A stretch of DNA of 64,000 nt, from positions 1 through 64,000 of the forward strand of contig NZ_QJKD01000003.1 of NCBI RefSeq assembly GCF_003201875.1, in the 5' to 3' direction. The notes below the pieces were generated by a model that saw only the letters and a list, made by a program, of their open reading frames with translations, was not told where the DNA came from and did no database searches. Shown piece after piece: positions 35,670 through 44,041 of this stretch. Within the stretch, counting starts at the first letter, position 1. Each line of letters opens with the position of its first letter. Source of the stretch: Hungatella effluvii. GTDB taxonomy: Bacteria > Bacillota > Clostridia > Lachnospirales > Lachnospiraceae. The translations under genes and the position numbers were made by a program.

Positions 35670-37268
35670 TCATGAATGGATTTTCTTTCTTACGGTAAGA
35701 ATATTACAGCCATCTCTGTATTCATATTCTACCTCGTCCGCAAATTTCTTGACCATATAGATCCCCAGACCTCCAATGGGCCTCTCGTCAAAGGGAATAG
35801 TCAGATCAGGGTCCCTCTTCTTTACTGGATCAAAGGGGATTCCCCAGTCCTTAAACTGCATTGTGAACTCTCCGGATCCCTGCTCCAGACAGCAGCCAAG
35901 AGACAGCTCGCCGCACTCCTTTTCATAGGCGTAGCTGGTGATATTGGTGAATATCTCCTCCAGCGAGATCTCCAGCTCCGTCATGACCTCTGGCGGACAC
36001 TCCCCTTCCCTTAAGTATCTGTCCAGCTCCTCAATCAGGCCGTCCATATAATCCAGACTCGCCGGCACGGTCCGCAAAAGTATTTTCCTTGCCGGGGCTG
36101 TAAGACAGAGCATCGTAATATCATCCGTCTGGCCTGCGTTTCCCACAAACCTTTCCAGATCCCCGTAAACTCCGCCGGAAAATCTCTCTGCGTCCATTTC
36201 CAGCAGGCGCCGGTTTAACGTCTCGCAGAGCCTGTCATCCCCGAACATGGCCTCCGTCTCGTCTTCCGCCTCCGTCACCCCGTCGGTATATAAAAAAAGC
36301 CACGACCCTCTCTTAAATTCCACCGTCTGTTCCCGATACTTCTGTTCCTCCCATAAACCGAACACCAGATCCGAACAGCAGGCCAGCTGCTTGAATGGAC
36401 CATTCTCCTGCGCCAGATACGGCCGGTTATGGCCGGCGTTTACAAAGGCCATGACTTCCCGATCCATGTCAATGATTCCCACGAATGCGGTGACAAACAT
36501 TTCCTCGGGATTGTCCTCGCACAGACGGTTATTGACGCGGTACATCAGTTCAGGAAGAGCCATGTCAAGCATCCCGTAATTCTTGATGTGGGTCTTCGCC
36601 ATGGCCATGAACATGGCTGCCGGCACTCCTTTTCCCGACACGTCGGCCATTACCACGCAGGCCCGGCGCTCCGAGATCAGGAACACGTCGTAGAAATCTC
36701 CCCCGACCTCCTTGGCCGGTTTCATGAACGCTGAAATCCGCACTCCCAGTTTTTTCTCGATTTCCGTAAAATCATGGCGCAGAAGCCCGGTCTGTATCCG
36801 CGCCGCGATCTCCAGCTCCGAATGGAGACGGGCCTGCTCCTCCACCAGACCGGTGGTCTTTTTATATGCCAGATTCAATAGCGCGCCGTAGAGCTTTTTA
36901 TTCTCTCTGGCAGCCTCCTCAAACTGATCCTTCGACAGGTGGGCGCAGACTACCTCTGTCACCGCTTTTACCGTGGCGCCCCTCGGTTCATCCCGGATGA
37001 GGGCCATCTCCCCCACGATACTTCCGGACGTCATTGGAACGTTGATCGGTTTTCCGCCGCTGTCCAGGACATCGGCTTTCCCCTCTAAAATGAGATACAT
37101 CCCGTCATCTCCCGGCTCCCCGCAGCGCATCAGCTCTTCCCCCGGCCGGAAGGAGACCTCCTCCATAGCTGACAGAAGCTGACGGCCGCCTTCCGTCAGC
37201 TTCCCATCTTCACCGGAAGAAAATATCGCGCGAACCGCTTCCATCTCAATCAGCTTCTCTGTCTCCAT
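35670..37268 (-). CDS. cNMP-binding / SpoIIE phosphatase / HATPase fusion protein
   Basis: A 532-residue cytosolic signalling protein with three domains. Residues about 25-125 are a cyclic-nucleotide-binding fold (LILEGKADVLDSGG; GSIVGEMALIRDEPRGATV, the phosphate-binding cassette with Glu and Arg). A short coiled segment follows, then a SpoIIE-type PP2C phosphatase at about 175-390 (VGGDFYDVF; VVMADVSGKGVPAAMFM; LYTDGVTEAED; GQTDDITML). Residues about 400-530 are an RsbW-like HATPase (LEEIFTNITSYAY; DWGIPFDP; GGLGIYMVKKFAD). It therefore combines a cAMP sensor with both arms of partner switching. The STAS target is the next gene and the cyclase is four genes on. Confidence 0.9.
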   Translation of the reverse strand: METEKLIEMEAVRAIFSSGEDGKLTEGGRQLLSAMEEVSFRPGEELMRCGEPGDDGMYLILEGKADVLDSGGKPINVPMTSGSIVGEMALIRDEPRGATVKAVTEVVCAHLSKDQFEEAARENKKLYGALLNLAYKKTTGLVEEQARLHSELEIAARIQTGLLRHDFTEIEKKLGVRISAFMKPAKEVGGDFYDVFLISERRACVVMADVSGKGVPAAMFMAMAKTHIKNYGMLDMALPELMYRVNNRLCEDNPEEMFVTAFVGIIDMDREVMAFVNAGHNRPYLAQENGPFKQLACCSDLVFGLWEEQKYREQTVEFKRGSWLFLYTDGVTEAEDETEAMFGDDRLCETLNRRLLEMDAERFSGGVYGDLERFVGNAGQTDDITMLCLTAPARKILLRTVPASLDYMDGLIEELDRYLREGECPPEVMTELEISLEEIFTNITSYAYEKECGELSLGCCLEQGSGEFTMQFKDWGIPFDPVKKRDPDLTIPFDERPIGGLGIYMVKKFADEVEYEYRDGCNILTVRKKIHS

Positions 37269-37277
37269 ACGATCTCC

Positions 37278-38090
37278 TTAAGAATGGGGGCGGATAAAGT
37301 ATTTGCCGTATCCGTCGCCCGCTTCAAACTTCACCTCGCAGTCCCCCACAGCCACATATGCAGTCCGGGAGACGCCATACGTGTTCTGGTCCTGCCAGCT
37401 GCTCACAATCGCCTCCGCCAGCTGATCCGGCGAGGAGCTGACGGATGAAAGGAGCGCCGCAAAAACCGCATAGTCGTAGGTGGCTGCCCGTTTTTCGTCT
37501 ATGCTGTCCGGCTCCAGCCGGACACGGATGTCCAGCCGGTAGCCATTCGTCCCATAGTCCTTATAAAGTCCCAAGTACGTTGTTTTGCTCTTTCCCGCCT
37601 CTGTCTGCCGCTCCCGGTATTCCACTCCGTCATTCCCAATGGCCAGAAGGCGTTCCTTCCCGAATGCGGCTTCAAGCTTCCCCTTCAGTGATGCGAGCGC
37701 GTCTTTGGAGGCCGTCCACCCGTTACCGGAGACTCCCGCCGGGACAAACCTGGCAGGAACGGAAAATGTCACTCCCAGAATTTCTTTTTTCACCTCATAC
37801 CAGGCGCCATTTTCGTCCACACGGTATCCATCCGGGGTCACTTCCCCCATGGCGCAGTGGCCGTCCTCGTATAAGTAATAGTATTTTCCCGAAACCTCAA
37901 TCCAGCCTGTCTTGAAAGCCCCGTCAGCACCGCAGTAATACCACCGGCTGTCTGCCCCCAGGACCCAGGAGCCTTCCGTCTGCATCTGGTCTGGTCCCGC
38001 TCCACAGGCCGCTGCCGGTGAAAGGAGGCTGAGGGCCAGACACAGGACCGGTATCTTAAGCATACTGCCAAATCCTTTTGCAAACATCAT
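37278..38090 (-). CDS. Exported protein with wall-binding repeats and unknown C-terminal domain
   Basis: A 270-residue protein: signal peptide ending near residue 31 (PVLCLALSLLSPAAACGAG; the AAC could also make a lipobox), then two choline/glucan-binding-like repeats at about 38-100 (SWVLGADSRWYYCGADGAFKTG; WIEVSGKYYYLYEDGHCAMG), and an alpha/beta domain at about 105-270 with no recognised family. SD GAGGGTGT precedes an ATG-ATG start. It sits between the basic repeat protein and the phosphatase, so is probably a wall-associated component of the same system. Confidence 0.7.
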   Translation of the reverse strand: MMFAKGFGSMLKIPVLCLALSLLSPAAACGAGPDQMQTEGSWVLGADSRWYYCGADGAFKTGWIEVSGKYYYLYEDGHCAMGEVTPDGYRVDENGAWYEVKKEILGVTFSVPARFVPAGVSGNGWTASKDALASLKGKLEAAFGKERLLAIGNDGVEYRERQTEAGKSKTTYLGLYKDYGTNGYRLDIRVRLEPDSIDEKRAATYDYAVFAALLSSVSSSPDQLAEAIVSSWQDQNTYGVSRTAYVAVGDCEVKFEAGDGYGKYFIRPHS

Positions 38091-38129
38091 TTACACCCTC
38101 TCTCTTTCTGAGCTTTCCCGAAGATTCTC

Positions 38130-39221
38130 CTACCGGCTCATGCCCGGCGCTTTCTTTTCTTCTTTTTTCTTCGGTTCCTGCTTCTTCTTTGACTCGGCTT
38201 TTTTCTTTGCTGCCTCCCCTTTCTTCTTTGCGGCCGCCTCCTGCTTCTTTGATACCCCTTTTTTCCCCATCTCCGGATTCTCTTTATCAAAGTTTTTTTT
38301 CACGGCCTTAAACTCCCTGCCCGACAGCTTTGTCAGAGGAATCTCTTTTCTTCCCACTACATTATTTAACGGCGCCTTACCTTCAATATAACCTTTGACT
38401 TCTTTATTTAAATCATTCAAATCCTTAACCAGGTTCATGGCTTTTTTGCTGTCTCCCGGTATCTGCTTCGCATTGCTGTTTAATTCGTACCGCGCGCACG
38501 CTTTTGTAAGCTCCTGATGCACCGACGCGACCTCCGGTGACTGCATATCTGCATTGCTGCCAGTGATATATACCATCTTGCCAAGAGAGGACACAACATT
38601 TTTATAATCCGCTGACGGGTTCTGCGGCGCGGCTTTGCTCATTTTCTCATACTGATCTCTGTACCTGCGTGCAGTGTCCCCTTTCACCGCGTTCCAGTCC
38701 GGTTTGGGAGTAAAATTCTTGCTTTTTTCTACGATCTCCTTAAACTCAGGATCGTCCTCCAGCTGTATTTCTTTCGAATTCTCTAAATTAACCTCATGCG
38801 CATGGGCAAAATTTACGCCTTTCTTTTCAGAGCCGGGCTTATCGAAAAAACGAATCGGCGCAATTTTCCCCCACATGACAGGGTCTCTTCCGTATATCTC
38901 CTGCGCCTTATTCGACGCTTCACTGTTTCGCTCCAGATTGACGCCGTGAAGATCCTGTATCATATTGAACCGTTCTTTTCCTCTGTCCGTCTTCCGCTCG
39001 CCCTCATGACTCTTTAAATACGTTTCACACGACTTGTTCAGCATTTCCTGAGCTGCCAGCATCTGCGGGGAAATTGCGCTAAAATCCTGATCCTGCAGCG
39101 CTACAACCTGCCTTAATGCCTCATATACATCTTTATACTCCTTTGACGACCGGTGAAATACACTTTTCATTCCCGTCATGTCAGCTAATGCACTGGAATA
39201 TCTTTCCTCATATTTGTTCAT
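38130..39221 (-). CDS. Repeat protein with lysine-rich tail; candidate exported cargo
   Basis: A 363-residue soluble protein with no signal peptide. It contains an internal duplication: residues about 26-95 (SKEYKDVYEALRQV ... NKSCETYLKSH ... RGKERFNMIQDL) align with about 204-273 (SADYKNVVSSLGKM ... TKACARYELNS ... DSKKAMNLVKDL). A linker with WGKIAPIRFFDKPG lies between. Residues about 320-363 are a Lys/Glu/Ala tail of over 40% lysine. SD AAGGAG is 11 bases before the ATG. Unknown family; because it is soluble, repetitive and basic-tailed inside the secretion run, it is a candidate substrate or cytosolic chaperone. Confidence 0.65.
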   Translation of the reverse strand: MNKYEERYSSALADMTGMKSVFHRSSKEYKDVYEALRQVVALQDQDFSAISPQMLAAQEMLNKSCETYLKSHEGERKTDRGKERFNMIQDLHGVNLERNSEASNKAQEIYGRDPVMWGKIAPIRFFDKPGSEKKGVNFAHAHEVNLENSKEIQLEDDPEFKEIVEKSKNFTPKPDWNAVKGDTARRYRDQYEKMSKAAPQNPSADYKNVVSSLGKMVYITGSNADMQSPEVASVHQELTKACARYELNSNAKQIPGDSKKAMNLVKDLNDLNKEVKGYIEGKAPLNNVVGRKEIPLTKLSGREFKAVKKNFDKENPEMGKKGVSKKQEAAAKKKGEAAKKKAESKKKQEPKKKEEKKAPGMSR

Positions 39222-39248
39222 GCCTTATTTCTCCTTTTCCTTATTTTC

Positions 39249-41414
39249 TCATTCCTCGTTTGGCGTTTCTATCGGTACCTTATGGATTGGCGAACTTTTC
39301 TTAATCTCATTTACGTCAAATGTATAGACTCTGGCCATGGCGATATCCATGGATTCATAGACCGTATCTGTCCGGTCAAAGCCGATGGCCGCCACCTTAT
39401 TCTCTGAAACAGGCCATGCCTGGTAGATGGGCCAGTCGGATATCTGCCAGACGGTTCCCGGCGTTCCTGCGCCGCCGCTGTTTATGAAGTCCACTGGCTG
39501 ATACAGCTGCATTCCATTGTGAAACGAGGTAAACAAAAATGATTCCGCCCCCGGTGTGCCCATCACAACAACATTCTCGCCGGTATAAATGCTGGGATTA
39601 TCCTGTAACTCATATTCAGAAAAATCAAACTGCGCCGCATCCTGGCTGCCAACCTTCTTCATCTCCTCAAGCAGCGTCTCATCCTTTTTTCCTGTCCGGT
39701 ATCTGGAAGCCAGATCAGCCGCGTTAAGCACCGCAGTCTGGTAATCGTATCGGGAACGATTGCCGGCCGATTTTAAATAGATCCGGTTATAGGCGAGATC
39801 GGACGCCATTACACAGGCTCCCGAATATACGGTATTTAAAAGACAGATATCATAGTCAGAACCGTCCTCAGATGCCGGAAAGGTAAGGGTGTCCTCTTCT
39901 TTGGGCCTCTCGGGGTCGATCCCCAGAATGCACTTGTTTTCGACACTGTATCCAAACAGGAAGGAACCATCCCATTTAACCGGACTTTTTATTATATCGG
40001 TTCCAATTGAAGGGGCCTTCACTGCATATACGTTAATAAAAGCGCCTTCCTCAAGTGTAAACTTTTGCTTCCAGTTGGCCTCCACGGAATCTGATGCTGT
40101 TTTCATGACTTCCGTTGTATACTCGTTCCCTTCGGAATCGGTCTCCGTAATGGTTTCCGAATATATATAGATGCGTTCCACCGTCTTTGCCGCCATAAGC
40201 TGGCTTTTTACCTCTCCAATCAGATCATATTGGGCCGTGGGGGAATCTTTCACAAAAATAACATTTTCCAGAGTTTCTCCCACACGGAGCGACTCTAAGC
40301 GTTTCACGCTGTCCGCATCCGGGTGTGTAGTTGGCACTCCTGTCTCACTATCAGTAAAGACCTCTTTGTCCGTGTCAACCCACTGCTTTAAATAGCCTTC
40401 ATTTGTAATCATTTCCCCGCGCAGCGTTCCCAGATAGAAATCTCCCCACCGGTCAGGATACAGGGAAAGCACTTCCTCCCAGTCCTCCTGTGGGTCTCTT
40501 AAGCCCCCCCTCGCAGCCAGCTGTCTATAATATCTCTGCTGATTATCCCAGTTTAAATTATCCCGGCAAATCATCTGCGTCCCAGTGTCGACGGTAAGAT
40601 ATAGATAACTGAATAAGTAGGAATCCATGGTAATATCCTGTTCCGCGTCCTCAGCCTGCATATAGTCTTCTTTGATTAACGTAACAGGGATATAAAAACC
40701 ATAGTCCCCATCCGTTATCACATCGGTTACCTCTGCATCATAGTACTCCCCTCCCACATCGAACACCTTATGGATGGTATCCAGCATATTTTTACCGCCG
40801 GCATCGTCGGTGAAGGAGAACAGCTTCTTCCCCTGGTTGTCGAGCAGAATCAGATTACCGTCCTCGTAGACACAAATCCTGTACTCTCTTCCCCTCTTAA
40901 ACAGCTGGGCATGGAACGCCTTATTCCCGGTATCATCCGCGTCCGCCTTTATCTTCCGCTCCAGCAGCAGTTTAGCCTCGTGATTCTTGTAATTGTATCT
41001 GGCTACCGCATGAATCTGTGTATCGCTGTCCTCAGGCTGTGTTACGTAGGAATAGTAAAAGGTCCCGTTTATCAGCCCCAGTACATGAAACTGCTTCAGC
41101 GAATCCCGGTCCGCCGGATGCCCCTCAGGGAACCAGAAAGCACGCGGTCCGCTTACACCATCAAATCTGGCATCACGCGCTCCCTCTATTTTCTCGTTTA
41201 AGCTGTCCTTCGACAGCTGCGATTCCAGAACCACGGTTTCCTCCGGGATATCGTCTATCGTCAGGATATCCTCCGAGACCTCTCCCTCATTATAGACCGG
41301 AACATCAGTAAGCCCTTCCAAATCCTTCCCGCTGTTGCATCCTGTGAAAAAAACAGTAAGCGAACAGAGAATGAGAATACGGAACAGCTTTCCGGCACTT
41401 ATTATCCTTTTCAC
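39249..41414 (-). CDS. Large lipoprotein of the T4SS-like locus
   Basis: A 721-residue predicted lipoprotein: signal KRIISAGKLFRILILCSLTV with lipobox FTGC, cysteine at about 26. The rest is extracellular and beta-rich with many YxxDxxxG-like strands (VLGLINGTFYYSYVTQ; YEDGNLILLDNQGKKLFSF), consistent with a beta-propeller-like body, but no named family is recognised. GTG 41414 is preceded by GGAAGGAGG at 9 bases; the longer ATG frame to 41459 would place the signal peptide internally. It is the largest extracellular part of the locus and may be a contact or coat component. Confidence 0.7.
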   Translation of the reverse strand: MKRIISAGKLFRILILCSLTVFFTGCNSGKDLEGLTDVPVYNEGEVSEDILTIDDIPEETVVLESQLSKDSLNEKIEGARDARFDGVSGPRAFWFPEGHPADRDSLKQFHVLGLINGTFYYSYVTQPEDSDTQIHAVARYNYKNHEAKLLLERKIKADADDTGNKAFHAQLFKRGREYRICVYEDGNLILLDNQGKKLFSFTDDAGGKNMLDTIHKVFDVGGEYYDAEVTDVITDGDYGFYIPVTLIKEDYMQAEDAEQDITMDSYLFSYLYLTVDTGTQMICRDNLNWDNQQRYYRQLAARGGLRDPQEDWEEVLSLYPDRWGDFYLGTLRGEMITNEGYLKQWVDTDKEVFTDSETGVPTTHPDADSVKRLESLRVGETLENVIFVKDSPTAQYDLIGEVKSQLMAAKTVERIYIYSETITETDSEGNEYTTEVMKTASDSVEANWKQKFTLEEGAFINVYAVKAPSIGTDIIKSPVKWDGSFLFGYSVENKCILGIDPERPKEEDTLTFPASEDGSDYDICLLNTVYSGACVMASDLAYNRIYLKSAGNRSRYDYQTAVLNAADLASRYRTGKKDETLLEEMKKVGSQDAAQFDFSEYELQDNPSIYTGENVVVMGTPGAESFLFTSFHNGMQLYQPVDFINSGGAGTPGTVWQISDWPIYQAWPVSENKVAAIGFDRTDTVYESMDIAMARVYTFDVNEIKKSSPIHKVPIETPNEE

Positions 41415-41439
41415 AAGACGAAACCTCCTTCCGGCAAGT

Positions 41440-41521
41440 GAGCAGTCCCGAATACTCACTTGAATCCATCTGCGCAGCTGATGATCCGCTGCCTGAACAC
41501 AGAAAGATTCCGGGACTGCTC
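41440..41521 (-). repeat. Long intercistronic hairpin after the pilin-like gene
   Basis: GAGCAGTCCCG (41440-41450) and CGGGACTGCTC (41511-41521) are perfect 11-bp arms that extend past a one-base bulge. The 60-base loop contains a smaller GCAGC/GCTGC stem. No U tract follows on the minus strand, so it looks like an RNA-processing or stabilising structure rather than a terminator. Confidence 0.6.
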
Positions 41522-41542
41522 TTAATTTTAGATACGATGCAA

Positions 41543-41860
41543 TCAGCTGAGCGTAATATTGCTTTCCATCCAGGTTGTCATAACTCCCATTCCAAGCTTT
41601 AATGCAACAATCAGAACAAAGATGAGCACGAAACCGATGAGGGCGTTCTTTAAACTGTTTTTCGCCTTTTCCCTCTCCTGAGGCTCCTCTGCTTTCGCCA
41701 GTTTAGCCCCGAGAATAATGCAGTATATGCTGCCCAGCGCTCCCACAACAGCCAGCGCGGGATTGACCGCCATTGACAGCAGACTGACGATAGGGTCTAC
41801 TACCTGCATAAATGGATTGCCCGCACCTCCCGATGCCATTAAAAACCAGTTAGTATACAT
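41543..41860 (-). CDS. VirB2-like pilin candidate
   Basis: A 105-residue protein with two hydrophobic helices, about residues 28-50 (SMAVNPALAVVGALGSIYCI) and 70-95 (ALIGFVLIFVLIVALKLG), separated by a charged loop rich in Lys and Glu (AKAEEPQEREKAKNSLKN). Two helices joined by a short polar loop in a small protein encoded beside virB4/virB6 genes is the pattern of TrbC/VirB2/Maff2-type proteins of Gram-positive T4SS. No long signal peptide is seen. An AG-rich SD region precedes the ATG and a stable hairpin follows the gene, in line with a need for high expression. Confidence 0.7.
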   Translation of the reverse strand: MYTNWFLMASGGAGNPFMQVVDPIVSLLSMAVNPALAVVGALGSIYCIILGAKLAKAEEPQEREKAKNSLKNALIGFVLIFVLIVALKLGMGVMTTWMESNITLS

Positions 41861-41946
41861 GTTGTATTCTCCTTTCTCTTTCTCTTTCCCTTTCTTTTTT
41901 TGACTTTTTTCTTGGCGATCGTTTCGCCGTTTGCTGCTTTTATCAT
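41839..41946 (-). CDS. Possible 35-residue highly basic coupled ORF
   Basis: An ATG overlaps the TGA of the upstream Ig-like gene as ATGA, with GAGG 5 bases before it. The 35 codons encode a peptide with about 14 Lys/Arg (IAKKKVKKRKGKRKRKENTT) and end 20 bases inside the pilin gene. It may couple translation into the pilin gene, be a true basic peptide, or be a by-product of the purine-rich SD region of the pilin gene. Confidence 0.3.
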   Translation of the reverse strand: MIKAANGETIAKKKVKKRKGKRKRKENTTCILTGF

Positions 41947-42983
41947 AAAAACCTCATATGGCGCCTCTGATAGATCAGAAAGCCAAGCACGCCGGCTACG
42001 CCTATGATGGTCAGTATAATTGTTTTTCTCTCAGGCCCTTTAACCCGGCCCTTCATCCTTAAAATGTAATATCTCGAATTCCCCGCTGCGTCCGAGACAT
42101 AAAACTCATAGCGGCCCTCGGTACTGATTACATTAGAAACCAGAACTCCCTCGCTGCCGTTATAAAACGCCTGGATCGAAGCCCCCGGTTCGCTTACGGA
42201 AATCATGATCGGTTCCTTTACTACGTCCGTCTCCTGCTCCGGTGTAATAAAAAGGAATGGTGCTGTCGTATCCCTGGTAAACGACGCCTCACACGGAATC
42301 GTCCCTGTCTCCTGATCCAGCATCCTAACCGTGTAGGATCCGTCTCTGTGAATAAATTCCCACTCCGGATTTTCCGGAGCCCGATCCTCTCCGTCAAAGG
42401 TAATCCCGGTTATGTAAAATCCTTCCGGCGGAACGTACAGCGTCAGGCTGGAAACCACATCCGGAAGAATCTGAAACTCAAACGGAACACGGTAAGAATT
42501 CATGTCAGTCCCCTGGTATTCTTCAGGAAATACCATCATGCTGAATACGTAATTCCCAGGACTCGTGTAGACGCCGTCTTCTGACACCTTCTCCATCATT
42601 CCATTCCTGGTCACTGTGACATAAGCGCTTTTCATGGGGAGAAATGTTACTGGCCCGTCGGTCATTGCGCCATCAGGCACGCTGGCCCTGAAGTTCATTT
42701 GATTCGGCAGGGTGTAGGTAAACCGTCTGTCGCCTTCCTGATACGTTCTCTCCAGCCGCGGATTTTCGATGGTCTTCGCATTTTTCAGCCGCTCCAGCAG
42801 GTCACCGACCGATTCGTCAGACGGCAGACTTTCCAGCCCCCATTTTTCTTCCAAGAAAAACTCTTCATCTTCGGAAGGCAATGACTCCGCCTCCGCCGCA
42901 TAAGCGTTTTTACAGGGCAGGAATAGGAGTATGAGCAGAACTGTGTATAAATACCGCTTTCCCACGCCAGTCATACGCTTCAC
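41943..42983 (-). CDS. Ig-like single-pass surface protein (short paralogue)
   Basis: A 346-residue exported protein with a signal peptide (ending AYAAE), an acidic region, two or three beta-sandwich modules, and a C-terminal TM at about 318-337 with a basic tail (RRHMRF). Module landmarks FYITGITFDGE, DTTAPFLFITPE and GRYEFYVSDAAGNS recur in the 521-aa protein at 50696-52261, so the two are paralogues. GTG 42983 overlaps the previous stop; an ATG at 42974 is an alternative start. Such anchored Ig-like proteins probably shape the outer face of the machine or bind a partner cell. Confidence 0.7.
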   Translation of the reverse strand: MKRMTGVGKRYLYTVLLILLFLPCKNAYAAEAESLPSEDEEFFLEEKWGLESLPSDESVGDLLERLKNAKTIENPRLERTYQEGDRRFTYTLPNQMNFRASVPDGAMTDGPVTFLPMKSAYVTVTRNGMMEKVSEDGVYTSPGNYVFSMMVFPEEYQGTDMNSYRVPFEFQILPDVVSSLTLYVPPEGFYITGITFDGEDRAPENPEWEFIHRDGSYTVRMLDQETGTIPCEASFTRDTTAPFLFITPEQETDVVKEPIMISVSEPGASIQAFYNGSEGVLVSNVISTEGRYEFYVSDAAGNSRYYILRMKGRVKGPERKTIILTIIGVAGVLGFLIYQRRHMRFL

Positions 42984-43288
42984 CGCTCCTTCACCGGAGA
43001 TTTCTTCTGAAGCGGAGAGACTGCCTTTTGAGTGCTCTTTGACAGCTCCCGCTCTCTCCTCCTGTCCGGATTTTCCTTCCTTATCCTTCCCGCCTCCATG
43101 GCCTCTTCCTTCTCCAGCTGCTGCAGTGTCACCGGTCTGCGGCGGCTGGCCTCAGCTTCCCTTGAGGTTCTGGCCTTTTCCCTTGTGTCCCTCTGTTTTC
43201 CGGCAGCGAAATCGGCCTTTTCTTTCCTGAGCTTCCCCAATTCCACTTCCCATATGGCCCTGTTCTTCGGGCTGTCAAAATATGCCAT
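42980..43288 (-). CDS. Small charged protein of the T4SS-like locus
   Basis: A 102-residue hydrophilic protein, over 40% charged, with an N-terminal FDSPKNRAIWEVELGKLRKEK that looks conserved in style and an Arg/Glu-rich, probably disordered remainder. No TM or signal peptide. It overlaps the Ig-like gene by 4 bases and starts 11 bases after the solute-binding-like gene. Unknown function; a cytosolic accessory factor is most plausible. Confidence 0.6.
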   Translation of the reverse strand: MAYFDSPKNRAIWEVELGKLRKEKADFAAGKQRDTREKARTSREAEASRRRPVTLQQLEKEEAMEAGRIRKENPDRRRERELSKSTQKAVSPLQKKSPVKER

Positions 43289-43299
43289 ACCTACCTACC

Positions 43300-44028
43300 T
43301 CAATTCATCAGTTCGTCAGTCAGAAACCGGTTAATCACATTTAAAAGCTTATGGCCCTCGCGGTCCGCAAGGAACACATATCCCTCTCTTGGAGCTCCTC
43401 CTAAGTCTTTTGCAAGGAATTTTCCTTCCTTTAACATCTCTCTGGCTTCCTGCTCGTAGCAGACGTATCCTCCCGCCTTGCCTTCCAGCATGAGGCGCGC
43501 TGCCTCTTTGGCGGAATCCACTTCTTCCAGGCCGCCCATCGCGCCGGAATAGACATATGTCTTTACAATACCGGAAAGCTCCGGCGACACAGCGATTTTC
43601 TTCTCCTCCTGTGATTGTGGTTCTCCATACGGTGCATCAACTGCTTTTGCCTTCACTTCCACTAAATATACGCCCTTTAATCCGTATGAAATCGAACAGT
43701 TTTCCACTCCCTGCTCCTCTGCCGCGACGAAGCCGGCCGCAACATCCGCTTTCCGTTCCTGCACCGCTGTCTGAAGCTCTGAGGAGGGCATTTCCAACAG
43801 TACCAGTTCTACACCCAGCTCTTCTGCCAAAAAACGGATGGTTTTATCTTCTAAAAGAGCGGCCTCCCGTCTCTCCCCGGTCTCATCCGTTTCCGGAACC
43901 GCCACGGTTAAGACATTCTTTTCTTTAATCCTGGCTTCCGCATCTTTTATATCCGCCCGGCAGCCGGGCACCGTGCAGACCACGGCAGCACAGCCCGCCG
44001 CGCATATCCATCTGAATGCTGTTCTCAT
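43300..44028 (-). CDS. Solute-binding-protein-like lipoprotein
   Basis: A 242-residue predicted lipoprotein: signal FRWICAAGCAAVVCTVPGC with a VPGC lipobox, then a periplasmic-binding-protein type II fold (LTVAVPETDETGERREAALLEDKTIRFLAEELGVELVL; ADVAAGFVAAEEQ; AARLMLEGKAGGYVCYEQEA), as in amino-acid binding proteins. No ABC permease or ATPase is encoded nearby, and it lies 13 bases downstream of virB4. It may have been recruited as a sensor or structural piece of the T4SS-like machine. Confidence 0.75.
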   Translation of the reverse strand: MRTAFRWICAAGCAAVVCTVPGCRADIKDAEARIKEKNVLTVAVPETDETGERREAALLEDKTIRFLAEELGVELVLLEMPSSELQTAVQERKADVAAGFVAAEEQGVENCSISYGLKGVYLVEVKAKAVDAPYGEPQSQEEKKIAVSPELSGIVKTYVYSGAMGGLEEVDSAKEAARLMLEGKAGGYVCYEQEAREMLKEGKFLAKDLGGAPREGYVFLADREGHKLLNVINRFLTDELMN

Positions 44029-44041
44029 ACCGCGGCCTCCG

